DNA from: Symbiotaphrina buchneri
Taxonomy: Eukaryota > Ascomycota > Symbiotaphrinales > Symbiotaphrinaceae
DNA: 64,000 bases
Direction: 5' to 3'
Assembly (NCBI GenBank): GCA_001599915.1
Contig: BCIG01000003.1
Span: 558,001 to 622,000 of the forward strand
Below the pieces are notes generated by a model. That model did no database searches, was not told where the DNA came from, and was given only the letters and a program-made list of their open reading frames with translations. The number at the start of each line of letters is the position of its first letter. Within the stretch, counting starts at the first letter, position 1. The position numbers and the translations under genes are program-made. Positions 11,456 to 22,110 of the stretch are shown one piece after another.

Positions 11456-12269
11456 TCATGACCTCCATCCGATTGGAACAAGGGCCGCCGCAATAGTTTG
11501 AACACCCCTTTCGGTCGCGAGCAGATTATATTGGGCAGCTGCATTTCTTGTGTCTTGAATCTCAAGCCGTATGCCTAGAGAGGCAATATACGACCTCGTT
11601 TCTGGCGATAGTGGACGCATGGTAGGACCAACGCCGAGGATGAGTAGCTCTATAACACGGCACGGCAATTTAGCGGTCGCACCATGACTTGGCCCTGAAT
11701 TGATATTGAAACCTACCAGGCTTTGGCCAGACCAGGTCCAGTAAGCCCCAAGCGCTTTTATCGACCTGCCATTGACCTTTGGGATTCACCAGCTTCTGCC
11801 CTTGCACAGTTTCCCATGGCTTCCAGGTGAAGGCCTCCCCCGCAACCAGAAGGACACCACTTCCGATAATTTTGAGGCCGCTATTCAGGTGAAATCCATC
11901 AGGCGTACAAGCATCAATCCCAGTAGTAGGTCCCTCAGCTGTCCCCAGGACATTGAGTTCATTGAAGTCGGTCACAGTGTCTTCTTCGGATTTTGGGCCG
12001 CGATCATAGGAGGCCGGCTTGGGAGGCCATGACCAAGCGGGCGAGGAATGCAAAAAGCGATAGTATGGAGCATGGCATGGGCGTAGAAGTTCAGGGGACT
12101 GGTAGGTGTTTGTAAGTGGCCGCGCACCTGTTGAGGAGTGTCGAGAGCGGATGAGAGGGGAAAGGAGCTGTAGATTGGAGCGGTGCATCCCGATACGCTG
12201 CAATTTCCCAGCAGTTAGATACGAAATCCTCATATTGAACGATGCAGTGAAGGCCCCTTTGCTAGCCAT
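11456..12269 (-). CDS. NDUFAF3-like mitochondrial complex I assembly factor (DUF498)
   Basis: Two exons, about 12269-11717 and 11649-11456, are separated by a 67-bp GTAGGT...ATAG intron with a CGCTAAAT branch. The mature part reads through VLGTAEGPTTGIDACTPDGF, LLVAGEAFTWKPW and LDLVWPKPELLILGVGP. It ends in IRLEIQDTRNAAAQYNLLA and ALVPIG, the typical Mth938/DUF498 fold. Human NDUFAF3 of this family helps assemble respiratory complex I in mitochondria. The N-terminus is Arg/Ser-rich with few acidic residues, as in a mitochondrial presequence. The start is uncertain: ATG at 12269, 12233 or 12188 are all in frame. The frame stays open to about 12347 but without an earlier ATG. A paired GATA inverted repeat lies 130-167 bp upstream. 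Confidence 0.88.
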
Positions 12270-13184
12270 TGAAAGCTCTCCAGACTTGCTGTTGTTACGT
12301 CGCAAATTCGCAGTCGCATTTGTATTACAACACGATAGACGTGACAACGGAGATTTCCTTCGAGGCCCCGGAGCTATGACCTCTGATCTATGGAATATCT
12401 TATCTTATCGCATCTCAAGCTGAACGATAAGATAAGGATCTTGATGAACCGATCCCAGCAAGGCAGATCCTCCTGCAACGACGTGTGTTGTTGCATTTGT
12501 TGAACCTGCCGACATGATCCCACCGGAGACCAAAATGTAAAATACTAGGTGGCTAAACTCATGCCTTCGCTGGGCAGATAGACTTGTGTTCTGGGTGAAG
12601 CAATGACTCGCAGCAGCATTTCTCACGGAAGAGTGCGAGTGAAACCCCGAGCCGCTGATAGGAGTAGGCCAGATTGGTACCTTTCCTAAGGTGGATGTCG
12701 TGATAGCTACGGATAACCTGACAAGCGTGTAAAAAGCTGTAGAAATCAGGCATGAGGTGGCTACGGAAGATGGCCGAGAAGATAGTATATCCTGTGCGCA
12801 GATGCACAGAAGGGCTGACCAGGCGTTGACTGACACTGTATTAAAAGCGAGGCGAAGTTGTCCAAAGACCTACGAGTACTCCTTCTTGGGACGCCGAAGA
12901 TAACAACGATGCAATTATCTGCAGAGAGGGAACAAGTATTGAATCGATCAGGAAACTCGGAAGGAGGCTGGGTTTGCGCTAACGGAGTGGGATGGACAAG
13001 ACATCCTCCTGCTGATGGGATACGTTAATGAACGGCGGCTTTTAAGTTTGGAAGCTTTATAATAAATTGTGCCATCCATGCGCTCCTCTTCTCAATGTTT
13101 ATCTTCTCAGTAGGTCTCAAGTACCCTAAACCATGGCACTATGGGCTAGTGAGGGCGTGAATGAATGTGATGCAGGGATTTCAT
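12270..13184. other. Intergenic, 915 bp
   Basis: This gap lies between two minus-strand genes. Apart from the GATA inverted repeat near 12399-12436 I see nothing recognisable. A minus-strand open frame at 12405-12836 has no ATG at its beginning and no family resemblance. Confidence 0.5.
12399..12436. promoter_or_regulatory. Inverted repeat of doubled GATA motifs
   Basis: CTTATCTTATCG at 12399-12410 and CGATAAGATAAG at 12425-12436 are exact inverted copies separated by 14 bp. They give four GATA cores in two tail-to-tail pairs. They lie 130-167 bp upstream of the ATG chosen for the NDUFAF3-like gene. Fungal GATA factors (AreA, SreA and LreA/B classes) bind HGATAR-type sites and often prefer paired ones. 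Regulation is inferred. Confidence 0.5.
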
Positions 13185-13892
13185 TCAGCGGCCGAAAGTA
13201 CTCCTGCGAGTTGACGCGATGGTGCTCGCATTCGACCTTGTCCTCGAAGGTGGCATTATGCGTATACTACCAGAGTACTTCGAACTTGGCGACATAGGCG
13301 ACCCCGGTGAGAGTGGTGAGAGTGGAGAGCTAGGTGTCCGTGCCCTAGTCGGCGTGAATCCCTCCTTGATGGCCCACTCAATGATCACATCCCTGACCTT
13401 GATCGGATCGAATTTCGCCCGTCGGGCTGCACACATGACGATTTTGCTGACCCTGGCAATGGGGAAGGAACCCCCTGAATCGCAGAAGAACCAATTATCA
13501 AAGGCCTCGTCTTCCTCTCGCATTGCGGCAGCTATGGTCTTCCAGTGTGGCGAGAAAGGGATATCCTGCGCTATCACCATGTAGTCTTCCAGCTGGGCAG
13601 CGACATCGAATGCGTGCTCCTCGTCTAAGTCTGGAGCAAATTCTTCGCGCTCTCTAGCGTCGAGCATGAGATCCGGGATCTTGTCATAGGCCATCTTGAA
13701 GAGGAAGTCGAGGAGGGGTAACTCTGAGTCGACGAGGAGTTCTCTGGCTAGGTCGACGGCTTGAGGCGTTCTGGTGCCCTCCCCTTCTTCTTCTGTAGGC
13801 GTGGCCGGCTCGGATGGCAGATTGGATGATGAGGTAATGGATGCAATTGTAGGTCGCCTGCTGAGGGCCTGGATTTTAGGGGACGTGGTCAT
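13185..13892 (-). CDS. Conserved-looking protein of unknown function
   Basis: A 235-residue single-exon frame from ATG at 13892. The upstream frame stays open to about 14132 but has no ATG there. Residues 1-40 are Ser/Thr/Pro-rich. The centre is a compact acidic-helical domain with VDLARELLVDSELPLLDFLF, FDVAAQLEDYMVIAQDIPF and DNWFFCDSGGSFPIARVSKI. The C-terminal 60 residues are a basic Ser/Pro/Arg-rich tail containing SPLSPLSPGSPMSPSS. I do not recognise the family. The domain composition suggests a real folded core with disordered ends, and no signal peptide or membrane helix is seen within the chosen frame. Repeated SP sites in the tail could be targets of proline-directed kinases, which is inference. 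Confidence 0.7.
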   Translation of the reverse strand: MTTSPKIQALSRRPTIASITSSSNLPSEPATPTEEEGEGTRTPQAVDLARELLVDSELPLLDFLFKMAYDKIPDLMLDAREREEFAPDLDEEHAFDVAAQLEDYMVIAQDIPFSPHWKTIAAAMREEDEAFDNWFFCDSGGSFPIARVSKIVMCAARRAKFDPIKVRDVIIEWAIKEGFTPTRARTPSSPLSPLSPGSPMSPSSKYSGSIRIMPPSRTRSNASTIASTRRSTFGR

Positions 13893-14359
13893 GCCGACGG
13901 AATCTAACAGTGTTCTGTCCAGGATCGAGACGCTCCAGAAGTCGAGTTGAGGGTGAGTTGCGGCGGTTGAGTTGACAGGAGAAGAAACCGCCAAACCACG
14001 ACAGAGATTAAGGTATATTGCAAAGAGGTTTCCATATGAGGACGAAAAGAGCAGGAGCAACCCAGTGAGAAGCAAAAGACAACGTCTATGGCATACTCGA
14101 GAGGTTGACGGACCGACAAGAGACGATTGCAATTTTATGCATGCAGGACGATGCGATGAATCATAAGGAACTATTAAATAGCACTGAGCAAGGTGCTCTA
14201 CAGCGCTTCCAGTAAAGTTACCTTGGGCATATCAGTCACAAACATTGAAGTGGAAAAGTATTTATCTGTTCATGTCAGAATCTGCTGTCTAATGTCCTCA
14301 GCCAGACCCAAGGTATATGCAATTGATGACAACATCATCAACCTAAGACATGCAATGTA
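13893..14359. other. Intergenic, 467 bp
   Basis: Spacer between RPN11 (end) and the unknown gene (start), both on the minus strand. It presumably carries the unknown gene's promoter and leader; nothing specific was recognised. Confidence 0.5.
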
Positions 14360-15563
14360 TCAAAGCTCTTCATCGACCTCCATGGACCCGTTCTGATGGC
14401 CGTGCGGTTCACTATCCATCCTCGCCACCGATGCTTCTTTGTCAATCATCTGCCTCGAGACAGAGACGATGTTATCCTCGATGAGTTGCTGGCCAACATC
14501 TTCCAGATCTGCATCGGCGTTAGCATGAAGACAACACAGCGGCAGGGCTCTTGATTCAAGAGGCAACCCTTGAATACATACGTTTCTTAGGGTCCAGCTT
14601 CCCTACATATCTTGTCTTCAATTGGTCCTTAGTGAGCTCCGTCTCTTCCTTCACCCGCTTTTCGTATCCTTCTGCCAAACTAACTAGTCTCTTCATCCTC
14701 TCCACGTTCTTGTGCCCTTCCTCCCGGAAATCGTCCATTTGTAGAGCTTCTGTCCAGACGTGTTTGTGCAGATTCATCAGCATGTTCTCCTCCAACCCAG
14801 TTTTCCGGTAGTTGATGCCAATACTGTAGTAGTGCCGGTTTAGGCCATGTATAAGGGCTTGAATGGAAGGTTTGTTGAGGTGCCCCAAGTTAGATGTAGT
14901 CTGCCGTGGCTCATGGCCCATCATCAGGGTCTGAGGGTTGATCAGGCGGAAGGCGTCGATGACAACTTTGCCTTTTACTGATTGTATTGGGTCTACCACG
15001 ACGGCGACGGCACGGGGAGTGAGTTGTTCGAAGGATTGTTGTGTGTTGATGTCGACGGACGATAGCCAGCAACCAAAACCTGGATGTGAGTGGTACCAAC
15101 CAACGACAGTCTCTGGCCTGGTCGAACGCATTAGCCCTTGTTCCTCGCTGTCTGATACTCTTATCTTACCGTCCAGTTTGCCTCAACATCTCCATCATCT
15201 TCATCTGAAAGACTGGATCCACAGCTTCTACGCTTACGCCTGTGCCGCTTTGGGGCATAGCGAACACATCCACCACTCTGACTGTGTAATCGTCCACGAA
15301 CTCGCCCAGCATCAGACCCATTACTTCCATCGGCACTCCAGCCCTACCGTGCCGCAGCATCTTGAGCAGAGCTAGGGAAGAGATATACACCGTCTCGGAG
15401 TTATCTATCAGATTCGTGTCCTAGAATCCAGTAAGTTCAATACTCCTGGCTCCCCCAAGCTTCGCGCCCGAGTATCAGGTGTCAAGCTCACCTGGCCTGG
15501 TTGGCTGGAGCCCATCCCCTGCATCCCCTGCGCAGCTTGCAACATCCGATTCAGGCGGTCCAT
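14360..15563 (-). CDS. RPN11: 26S proteasome regulatory subunit RPN11 (JAMM deubiquitinase)
   Basis: The lid metalloprotease that removes ubiquitin chains from proteasome substrates. Four exons: 15563-15492, 15420-15170, 15117-14582 and 14508-14360, joined at introns of 71, 52 and 73 bp (GTGAGC/CTAG, GTAAGA/CCAG, GTATGT/GCAG). The product is 335 residues, close to the usual 308-310 plus a short C-terminal extension ([14 protein letters not shown]). The N-terminus is [18 protein letters not shown]. The MPN+ zinc motif is complete: His117, His119, Ser127 and Asp130 in [17 protein letters not shown]. The C-terminal helices appear as [20 protein letters not shown], which forms only across the last intron. 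It is head to head with the RpdA deacetylase gene. Confidence 0.97.
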
Positions 15564-16042
15564 CTTGGTGAATGTGAAGTGCGCGAGCGCCGAGAGAGAA
15601 AAACCCGGCCGGTTGGGCGTCAAGCGGCGACTTCTTGTGGAGTTTCAGAGCTGACCTTCTCAACCGCACTGCAGCTTGCCCAAGGCAACTGAAACCCCCA
15701 GAACTGCAAGAAACGAGATTCTGTCAAACGTTCCGCTCACACCGGAAGTAAGTGACGAGTATTCACGACCTCTGACAACTGTTTACAGTTCAGATAGCAG
15801 TGAGCGGTTGAAGGTTAACGAAGTGACAGAAGATGAATGATATGGGACGTGTACTTGCTGCCCTTGGTGGTGGCAGCAGCAGCTCAGGCGGTGATGCGGC
15901 TCCTCGCTTAGGTAGAGCTCCTCCGGCGCTAGCGGGGATGCCAGCCGAACAAAGTCCGTCGTCCTGTGGAGAGCTTCCAATGCTTCCTACGCTCCCATCA
16001 CCAACCCTCACCCATTCGAGCCTCTCCTCTCGTGCCTCCACC
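15564..16042. promoter_or_regulatory. Shared divergent promoter of RPN11 and RpdA
   Basis: 479 bp separate the two divergent starts. The half nearer RpdA is an open frame continuous with RpdA back to an ATG at 15833. The leader is therefore either a 5' UTR or an optional 70-codon N-terminal extension. No TATA-like or other motif was assigned. Confidence 0.55.
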
Positions 16043-18312
16043 ATGGCTTCTTTTGCGCCGCTCGATGAGCCCTCGACTCAGAGCATGTCGAACAAGCGCA
16101 AGGTGGCGTACTTCTATGACTCCGATGTGGGTAATTACGCCTATACCGCGGGGCATCCTATGAAGCCTCACCGTATCCGGTTGGCGCACAGTTTGATCAT
16201 GAACTATGGACTCTACAAGAAGATGGAGATTTATGTAGGTACCACTGTTCTCCCAGTTGCTCATTTGCTTCAGCGTCGCTCTGTTTGCACGTCTTTTATG
16301 GGCCCAATCTTTCGCGGAAGCTGTTTGTAGCTTGAAAGCCAGTGGCGCATATCGCAGGCTTTACTTCTCCGTTTGTCAGGCTGTGGACTAACATGTTGGT
16401 GTTTACAGCGCGCAAAACCCGCTTCACGCTTCGAGATGACCCAGTTCCACACCGACGAATATGTTGACTTCCTCCAAAAAGTCACGCCGGACAACATGGA
16501 CGCATATAGCAAGGAGCAGGGCAAGTACAACGTGGGAGATGACTGTCCGGTATTCGATGGTCTTTTCGAGTTCTGTGGCATCAGTGCTGGCGGGAGCATG
16601 GAAGGGGCTGCCAGACTGAACCGCGGCAAGTGCGACGTTGCAGTGAACTGGGCGGGAGGCTTGCATCATGCAAAGAAGAGTGAGGCTAGTGGTTTCTGCT
16701 ACATCAATGGTTAGGGAAAACCCCTGAAATCTACTATTAGCATCACGCTGACTGGCCTGTCTGCCAGACATTGTGTTGGGCATCTTGGAGTTGCTTCGCT
16801 ACAAGAAGAGAGTGCTTTACATCGATATCGACGTCCATCATGGAGACGGCGTTGAAGAGGCTTTCTATACTACGGACCGTGTCATGACCGTGTCTTTCCA
16901 CAAGTATGGCGAGTATTTCCCTGGCACAGGTGAATTACGTGATATTGGTGTTGGACAAGGGAAATACCATGCTGTCAATGTGCCACTACGAGATGGGATG
17001 AATGACAGGGCGTACAAGAGCATTTTCGAGCCAGTCATCCGAGCTGTAATGGAATACTATCAACCAGAAGCAGTCGTCCTCCAGTGCGGCGGGGATAGTT
17101 TGGCCGGCGACAGACTGGGCTGCTTCAACCTTAGCATGAAAGGCCACGCCAATTGCGTCAATTTCGTGAAAGGCTTCAACTTGCCTACTCTCGTTCTCGG
17201 CGGCGGCGGCTATACGATGAGAAATGTTGCTCGCACCTGGACATTCGAAACTGGTATCCTCGTTGGTGAGAGCCTTGGGCCCAATATGCCTTACAACGAC
17301 TATTACGAAGTAAGTACCTGCATGGTCGTTTCGTGGGCATGATCGCTGATTCATCTTACAGTATTACGGGCCTGACTATGAGCTGGACGTTCGTCCTTCA
17401 AACATGGAGAATGCCAATTCTGCGGAGTATCTTGAAAAGATCAAGACCCAAGTTATCGAAAATCTGAAGCGGACTACATTTGCTCCTTCAGTGCAGATGA
17501 CGGACGTACCGCGTGACCCTGAAGGCATGGACGATGAAGCTGATGCAATCATGGATGACCTGGATGAGGATGAGAATCCGGACAAGCGACACACTCAACA
17601 CCGCTGGGATAAGTACGTTGAAAAGGATGGTGAGCTTAGCGAGAGCGAAGATGAAGAGGGGGATTCGAGGAACGGCGTTCGCAAACAGAACGGAGCGCCT
17701 CGCCGCCGAAACATCACGGATTATCAGAATCCTGATGCGGTTCCGGATTTCGCTGGAGACAGTGCCGTGGGCACGCCTGAACCGGCTGGCGATCAGTCCA
17801 GTGTCACCGCTGCTAACGCTGCTGTCAGCGCTGACTTGCTTGAGAAGAAGTCCGTATCTCCTGTAGTCGCGCCGGAGCTCGCAGCATCTACGACTTCTGT
17901 GAAAGGATCGCCCGCTCCGGTTGCCGATACTGCAGCTGCTACCACGGACAATGACGGTGACGTCGACATGGATAGTGGCCCGAATACTGAAGCGCCGGTG
18001 GCGGCAGCGGCTCCTTCCGCTTCTTCAGCTCCTTCTGTTCCCGCGGCGACAAATCCTGCTGTTGCTGCTGGAGCCCAAGTCACTCCACCTGCTTCTCCAC
18101 CTGCAGCTGCTGCTGCCTCTGCTGGTGCAACGGCTGCAGTTCCATCATCCGAGGTGGCAGCGGAGACTTCTACTGCCGAGGACCAGAAGATGGAAACTGA
18201 TGAGCTCGAACAGGACCACGCGGATGCGAAGGAGGAAGGCAAGGAAGAGAGACAGGCAGAAGAAGTGGCTGGTGAAGTTGCAACCGAGAAGGTTGCTGAA
18301 GAACAGTCATGA
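16043..18312 (+). CDS. rpdA: Class I histone deacetylase RPD3/RpdA
   Basis: A zinc-dependent lysine deacetylase, catalytic subunit of Rpd3/Sin3-type corepressors in the nucleus. Exons are 16043-16234, 16409-16709, 16768-17309 and 17362-18312, giving 661 residues. The catalytic domain runs to about residue 400 and contains [40 protein letters not shown] (tandem active-site His), [20 protein letters not shown] (Asp/His zinc ligands), [13 protein letters not shown] (Asp ligand) and LVLGGGGYT (with the Tyr). The long C-terminus is first acidic ([14 protein letters not shown]...SESEDEEGD), then Ala/Pro/Thr-rich and then Glu/Lys-rich. Fungal RpdA enzymes are known for such extended acidic tails. 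I placed the start at the ATG that gives a compact [11 protein letters not shown]-terminus; an in-frame ATG at 15833 would add 70 residues. Confidence 0.97.
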
Positions 18313-18892
18313 TACAGTATGCTCTTTCCGTCTGCCGCGTTCAGCCTAAATTTCGCAAGCATACGGCGTATTTGAGGACGGGATGTCTTGGATCGGTGTG
18401 GGAGGGTTGTCCTGACATCCGCGAAATCATGGAGTTCATAGGCATATGGGCGCATATCAGGAGTACGGTTGACGTCGTCTCATGTTGAACGGGACTGGCG
18501 GCATTAAGTTCATGGATAGATGAGCAATCTTGGAATGAAGAATGTCTTGTTCGCCATCGGCATATGAGCCTGTCATTGTGCAGTACGAAGCGCCTTTCTA
18601 AAGCGCTTCACGTAGACCCCGGATGTAACCAACCCCGTTTGATAAGCTGGAGTCAGACCCGGAGCGCCAGCGACATTGGCAGTCACTCTGCGAAATTCCT
18701 GTTCGCGCATGGCTCTCTTTCAGCCTTCCGACGCCCCGCTCTTCTCGTCACCCTAACGCCCCAGTTGGCTTCCCCACATCCTCCTAGCCCCAGGCGAATA
18801 TGGTTTCCATCCCCCTTTTATCCCAGCCATACCCTCAGCATCCGTATGCTCCATGCTATTGAACATTGGCCCGCGCCCTTGATGCCAGTCCT
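18313..18892. other. Intergenic, 580 bp between convergent genes
   Basis: 3' flanks of RpdA and the UPF0390 gene. No ORF or repeat is supported here. Confidence 0.5.
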
Positions 18893-19221
18893 TCATTTGC
18901 CAGTCTTCGCCTTAGCCTTTGCGTCTTTGGAGTCCTTCTTTCCTCCCTTCAGTATCTCCAGATGGCCTGCCTTTTCAGCAAGGTTCATCTCCGTTTTCGA
19001 CACAAGACCAGCGTTGTATTTCTACAGTTACCATGTCAGCGATCAATTCTCCAGTGTGGACGATCTGGCGGGCAGGTAGGTACCTTTGTGATCCGGTTCT
19101 GCGCCTGCAGTTTGCGGTTCTTGGGCGCGATGGTGCGAGCGCCCTTCTTTGTCACGCCTGCATTCCGTGATGATTTGGGCGCGGAAGCCCTGCCGGCCTT
19201 CTTTGGTTGATTCTGTGCCAT
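18893..19221 (-). CDS. UPF0390/DUF2462 small basic protein
   Basis: An 88-residue Lys/Arg/Ala-rich protein from two exons, 19221-19084 and 19021-18893. They are joined in phase 0 at a 62-bp GTACCT...TGTAG intron. It begins [20 protein letters not shown], then [15 protein letters not shown], and after the intron [20 protein letters not shown] and EILKGGKKD. This matches the UPF0390 family (human C19orf53, Leydig cell tumour 10-kDa homologue). Family function is poorly defined; the basic composition suggests a nucleolar or ribosome-associated role, which is inference. Without the intron the first exon would run into an unrelated tail, so splicing is needed to obtain the conserved C-terminus. 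It converges with RpdA. Confidence 0.88.
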
Positions 19222-19504
19222 TTATGTTGGTGAAAGTTGTAGAATTGACGGTCACGAAGGTGCCGGAGAATCTGGACTTTTTCGTGGACCGATAAGACTG
19301 CGCACGGACCTCCTCCATCTCCGCTTCGAGGGGGTCTAGTCCCGGATCATTGCATTATTATTTCAAGGATATCAAGCTTCCTGTAATCGATGAAAGCGCC
19401 GAAATCACAAAGACACCATATCCCCTTCCAGCAGTCTTGTACTACAGGCCTCTACTGATCATAATCTCAAAAGAAACCTTTCCCATCCGCACATGGTGTA
19501 TCAA
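19222..19504. other. Short intergenic spacer (283 bp)
   Basis: Spacer between the MTC1-like gene's 3' end and the UPF0390 start, both on the minus strand. Nothing recognised. Confidence 0.4.
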
Positions 19505-21167
19505 TCAAATAGCCCTGGCGGCCTCCCCGCCTCCGCTCTCCAGAGCCTCTTCCCTTCGCTTTCCTCTGCCAATCCCTCCTTCACCAACACCCATGCGCCT
19601 GGCGACATACCGTTGGGCGACAATGCCGACCCCGAGCGCAAGGACTTCCTCGACCCATTCAGCCACCCATTCGCGAGGATCAACCCCTCCGCTGGCGACG
19701 ATCTCCGCAATTGGTTCAGGCAGTGTAGGGTCGAGTTCTGGCCGTTCATGTTCCTGAGAGATCCGACCGAAGAAGCCACTCTTCTCATGACCCGGGGACA
19801 GGGCTGCTTCTGGTGGAGGTGCATCTAGCCAGTCAATCCATTTTTGTGGTATCCATTGCGTGACTGTGGGGAACGTAATGCTGTGGACCGGATCGTACAA
19901 GTATATTGCGAAGCCAATCAACTCGTCCGGTTTCTCGTCCGGGTCCTCTACTTGACCCTTCTCCTTTTCTGGAGGGCCTCCAAACAGATCTTCTCGGGCT
20001 GTGTGGGAGATGGCTTGCATCGCCAGGAATATGTCGCTGCTGCGGACGGGGTTGCTCTCGCTGAGGATCTCGGTCGCTTGCTTTGCCGCTGCTTCCACCC
20101 CTCCACGAGATGCAAAGTGCTCATTTGCGTAAGACTCCGCACTGACACGGACTAATTTTGTGCCTTCGATGACCCCTTTCACTGCACCAATGCTGCGACG
20201 TTCGGTAGGTGAACGCCACCAAGGCCCATCATGCCATCCGATTCCGCCAAAGGAATGGTCGTTTGAGCCTCGTCGTGGAGACGATTCATGACCACGCTGT
20301 ATCACCATGAGATCGCCACCTTCGACTTGTGCCATGACGCGGGAGAAAGTGCTGTATATCAAAGGGTCAAGCGATGGATAGTTGATTAGGTCATGGGTGA
20401 TATGGATTTGCAGGCGCTCGTGCGTCGATATGGGGGGAGCAATGGTATTTATGATGGATGTAAATGTGGGTAAAGCTCTTGATCGCAGTTCGCCGCCTAT
20501 GTGCATGCTATTAGCACTACTCTATACCACAATGGAAGACTGGGTCACACATACCGAGCCCACGTAAAGCGCCGACATTGCCCTTGACTTGCTCCGCCCA
20601 CCGCTGGGCTTCTTCGTTTTTCTGGATCTCCTTCACGGCTGCTTCTGCTTGCTTTACTGCCGCACTGGCAGTCGCGAATATACCGCCCCACCAGCCACCT
20701 CCACCCCCTTGGCCAGTCTCCTGAACAGGGCCTGGGTCGGGTTTCTTCTCAATATCGGCCTCATCCGCGACAGTCGGCTGGGATGAATTCGGAGTAAAGC
20801 TGTTATGGAATGACCTTGCGCTATCACCAGACTTCCTGGCTAAATGCTGCTTGTCCTCGCTTGTTCTTCCTGAAGGAGCTGAAGCTGCTGATGGCTTCTT
20901 CGGAGAGGACTGGGCGGTGGGAGCGTTAGAGAGGACACGAGGAGTATGAGGTCGACTGGCAGGCCTTTCAGCTGCCAGATTATCTAGCTCGGCGAGTATA
21001 TCTTGTTCGGATTGTTGGGACGCCTCTGGAGGAGGTCTGGACGACTTGGCGGCTGCTGTAGACTTAAGAGGTTTGGATGGCGGCGCTTCGTCCTCACCAA
21101 GACCCTCGAAGAGCTTTGAGAGCTCATCGTCGGTAGCAGCTTGCTTTGTCTTTTTGGAACTCGCCAT
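19505..21167 (-). CDS. MTC1: MTC1-like protein (maintenance of telomere capping 1)
   Basis: Two exons, 21167-20555 and 20496-19505, flank a 58-bp GTATGT...CATAG intron and encode 534 residues. The N-terminal half is disordered (Ser/Pro/Lys-rich) after MASSKKTKQAATDDELSKLF and LFEGLGEDEAPPSKP. The conserved core contains GGGGGWWGGIFATASAAVKQ, then EAQRWAEQVKGNVGALRGLG across the intron, SLDPLIYSTFSRVMAQVEGG, SFGGIGWHDGPWWRSPTERR and SDIFLAMQAISHTAREDLF. It ends near DPREWVAEWVEEVLALGVGI. Yeast MTC1 is a conserved cytosolic protein tied genetically to telomere capping and to Golgi/COPI traffic; its biochemical role is unclear. Family assignment rests on these motifs from memory. Confidence 0.88.
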
Positions 21168-22110
21168 CTTCCGCGATCGCTTCTTGGAGATGTCTGACTG
21201 GCCGTCAACAGATGTAACAATAACAAGGAGAGGTGTGGGTAACTTCCGAATTGGGACAGCTTCGTCGCTTTGCGAGCTGGTTCAGGCAGCTGGAAAAGCG
21301 GCACTCCTAAAGTACTTTGTGGCCTGTACTGTGTGCTAAGGTACCAGTGCTGCGCTAACCCATTATCAAAAGGGGTCCCTGAACGACACCCTCTCTCCCT
21401 AAATATCCAACAAGATGTTTTGGCCAGGCCAGGGGAGCGCATTTACGGTCAGGGTCACTTATATCCATCCAGAAGGCTTCATGAACCAGAGGTATGAACG
21501 CTTCCGGATCACAGAGCAGACAAATGTATGTAGTCGGTCGTTGTTGCACGAAATGCACGGGAGGAGCGGGGTGCATGGAATGGAAAGCCCAGCCCAAACA
21601 GGAGGGATGTTTCTGGTAGAAGATCATGAGAACAGACATATGGAGTGCCCCTGAGCCATGTATTGTCAATATATACGAAGTAGATATGATTCGAAAGCGA
21701 GCCTATTGTCAGGACGACAATGACAATACTCCTGTAGCCATCTTCACGGTGAATCCGAGGATATTGGGCTGGAGCCAGAAAGAAGTCCTATTGAGAATCT
21801 GACAGCTATTGTGGTTGTCGATTTACGCCAACCAACAAAAGCATCAATAGAATATGTTCTCTAGAAACCAAACCATTGCCGTCAACGTCAATAACAACAA
21901 CAATACCAGATGGACATTAGGGCCACCCTCTTATACTCCTTGCCAGCCCATCCTCTCCTAACTCCAAGCTTCTTCTCTCCTCTTACTCCCCTTCTGACTC
22001 CCGATATCGTCCGCGAAACCAAACTCTGCGTCTTTTTTAATATTTCCCCATCAAGCCACCGTGCTGGCCACGGCCCTTTCATCAACATCTTTCTCTTTGT
22101 TCCGGTAACA
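21168..22110. other. Intergenic, 943 bp
   Basis: Divergent spacer between the MTC1-like gene and the AT-hook-like gene. It has a CAACAACAA-type microsatellite near 21890-21900 and pyrimidine-rich sequence before the 22111 start. An in-frame ATG at 21910 exists but would add a low-complexity 67-residue leader. Confidence 0.5.

Noticed and set aside
12405-12836. 143-codon minus-strand open frame
   Set aside because: It begins with GTG rather than ATG, shows no domain or family resemblance, and overlaps the GATA repeat at its end.
13893-14132. N-terminal extension of the 13185-13892 protein with a signal-anchor-like helix
   Set aside because: The extension starts at TTG, and no ATG supports it; the stretch is more likely 5' leader.
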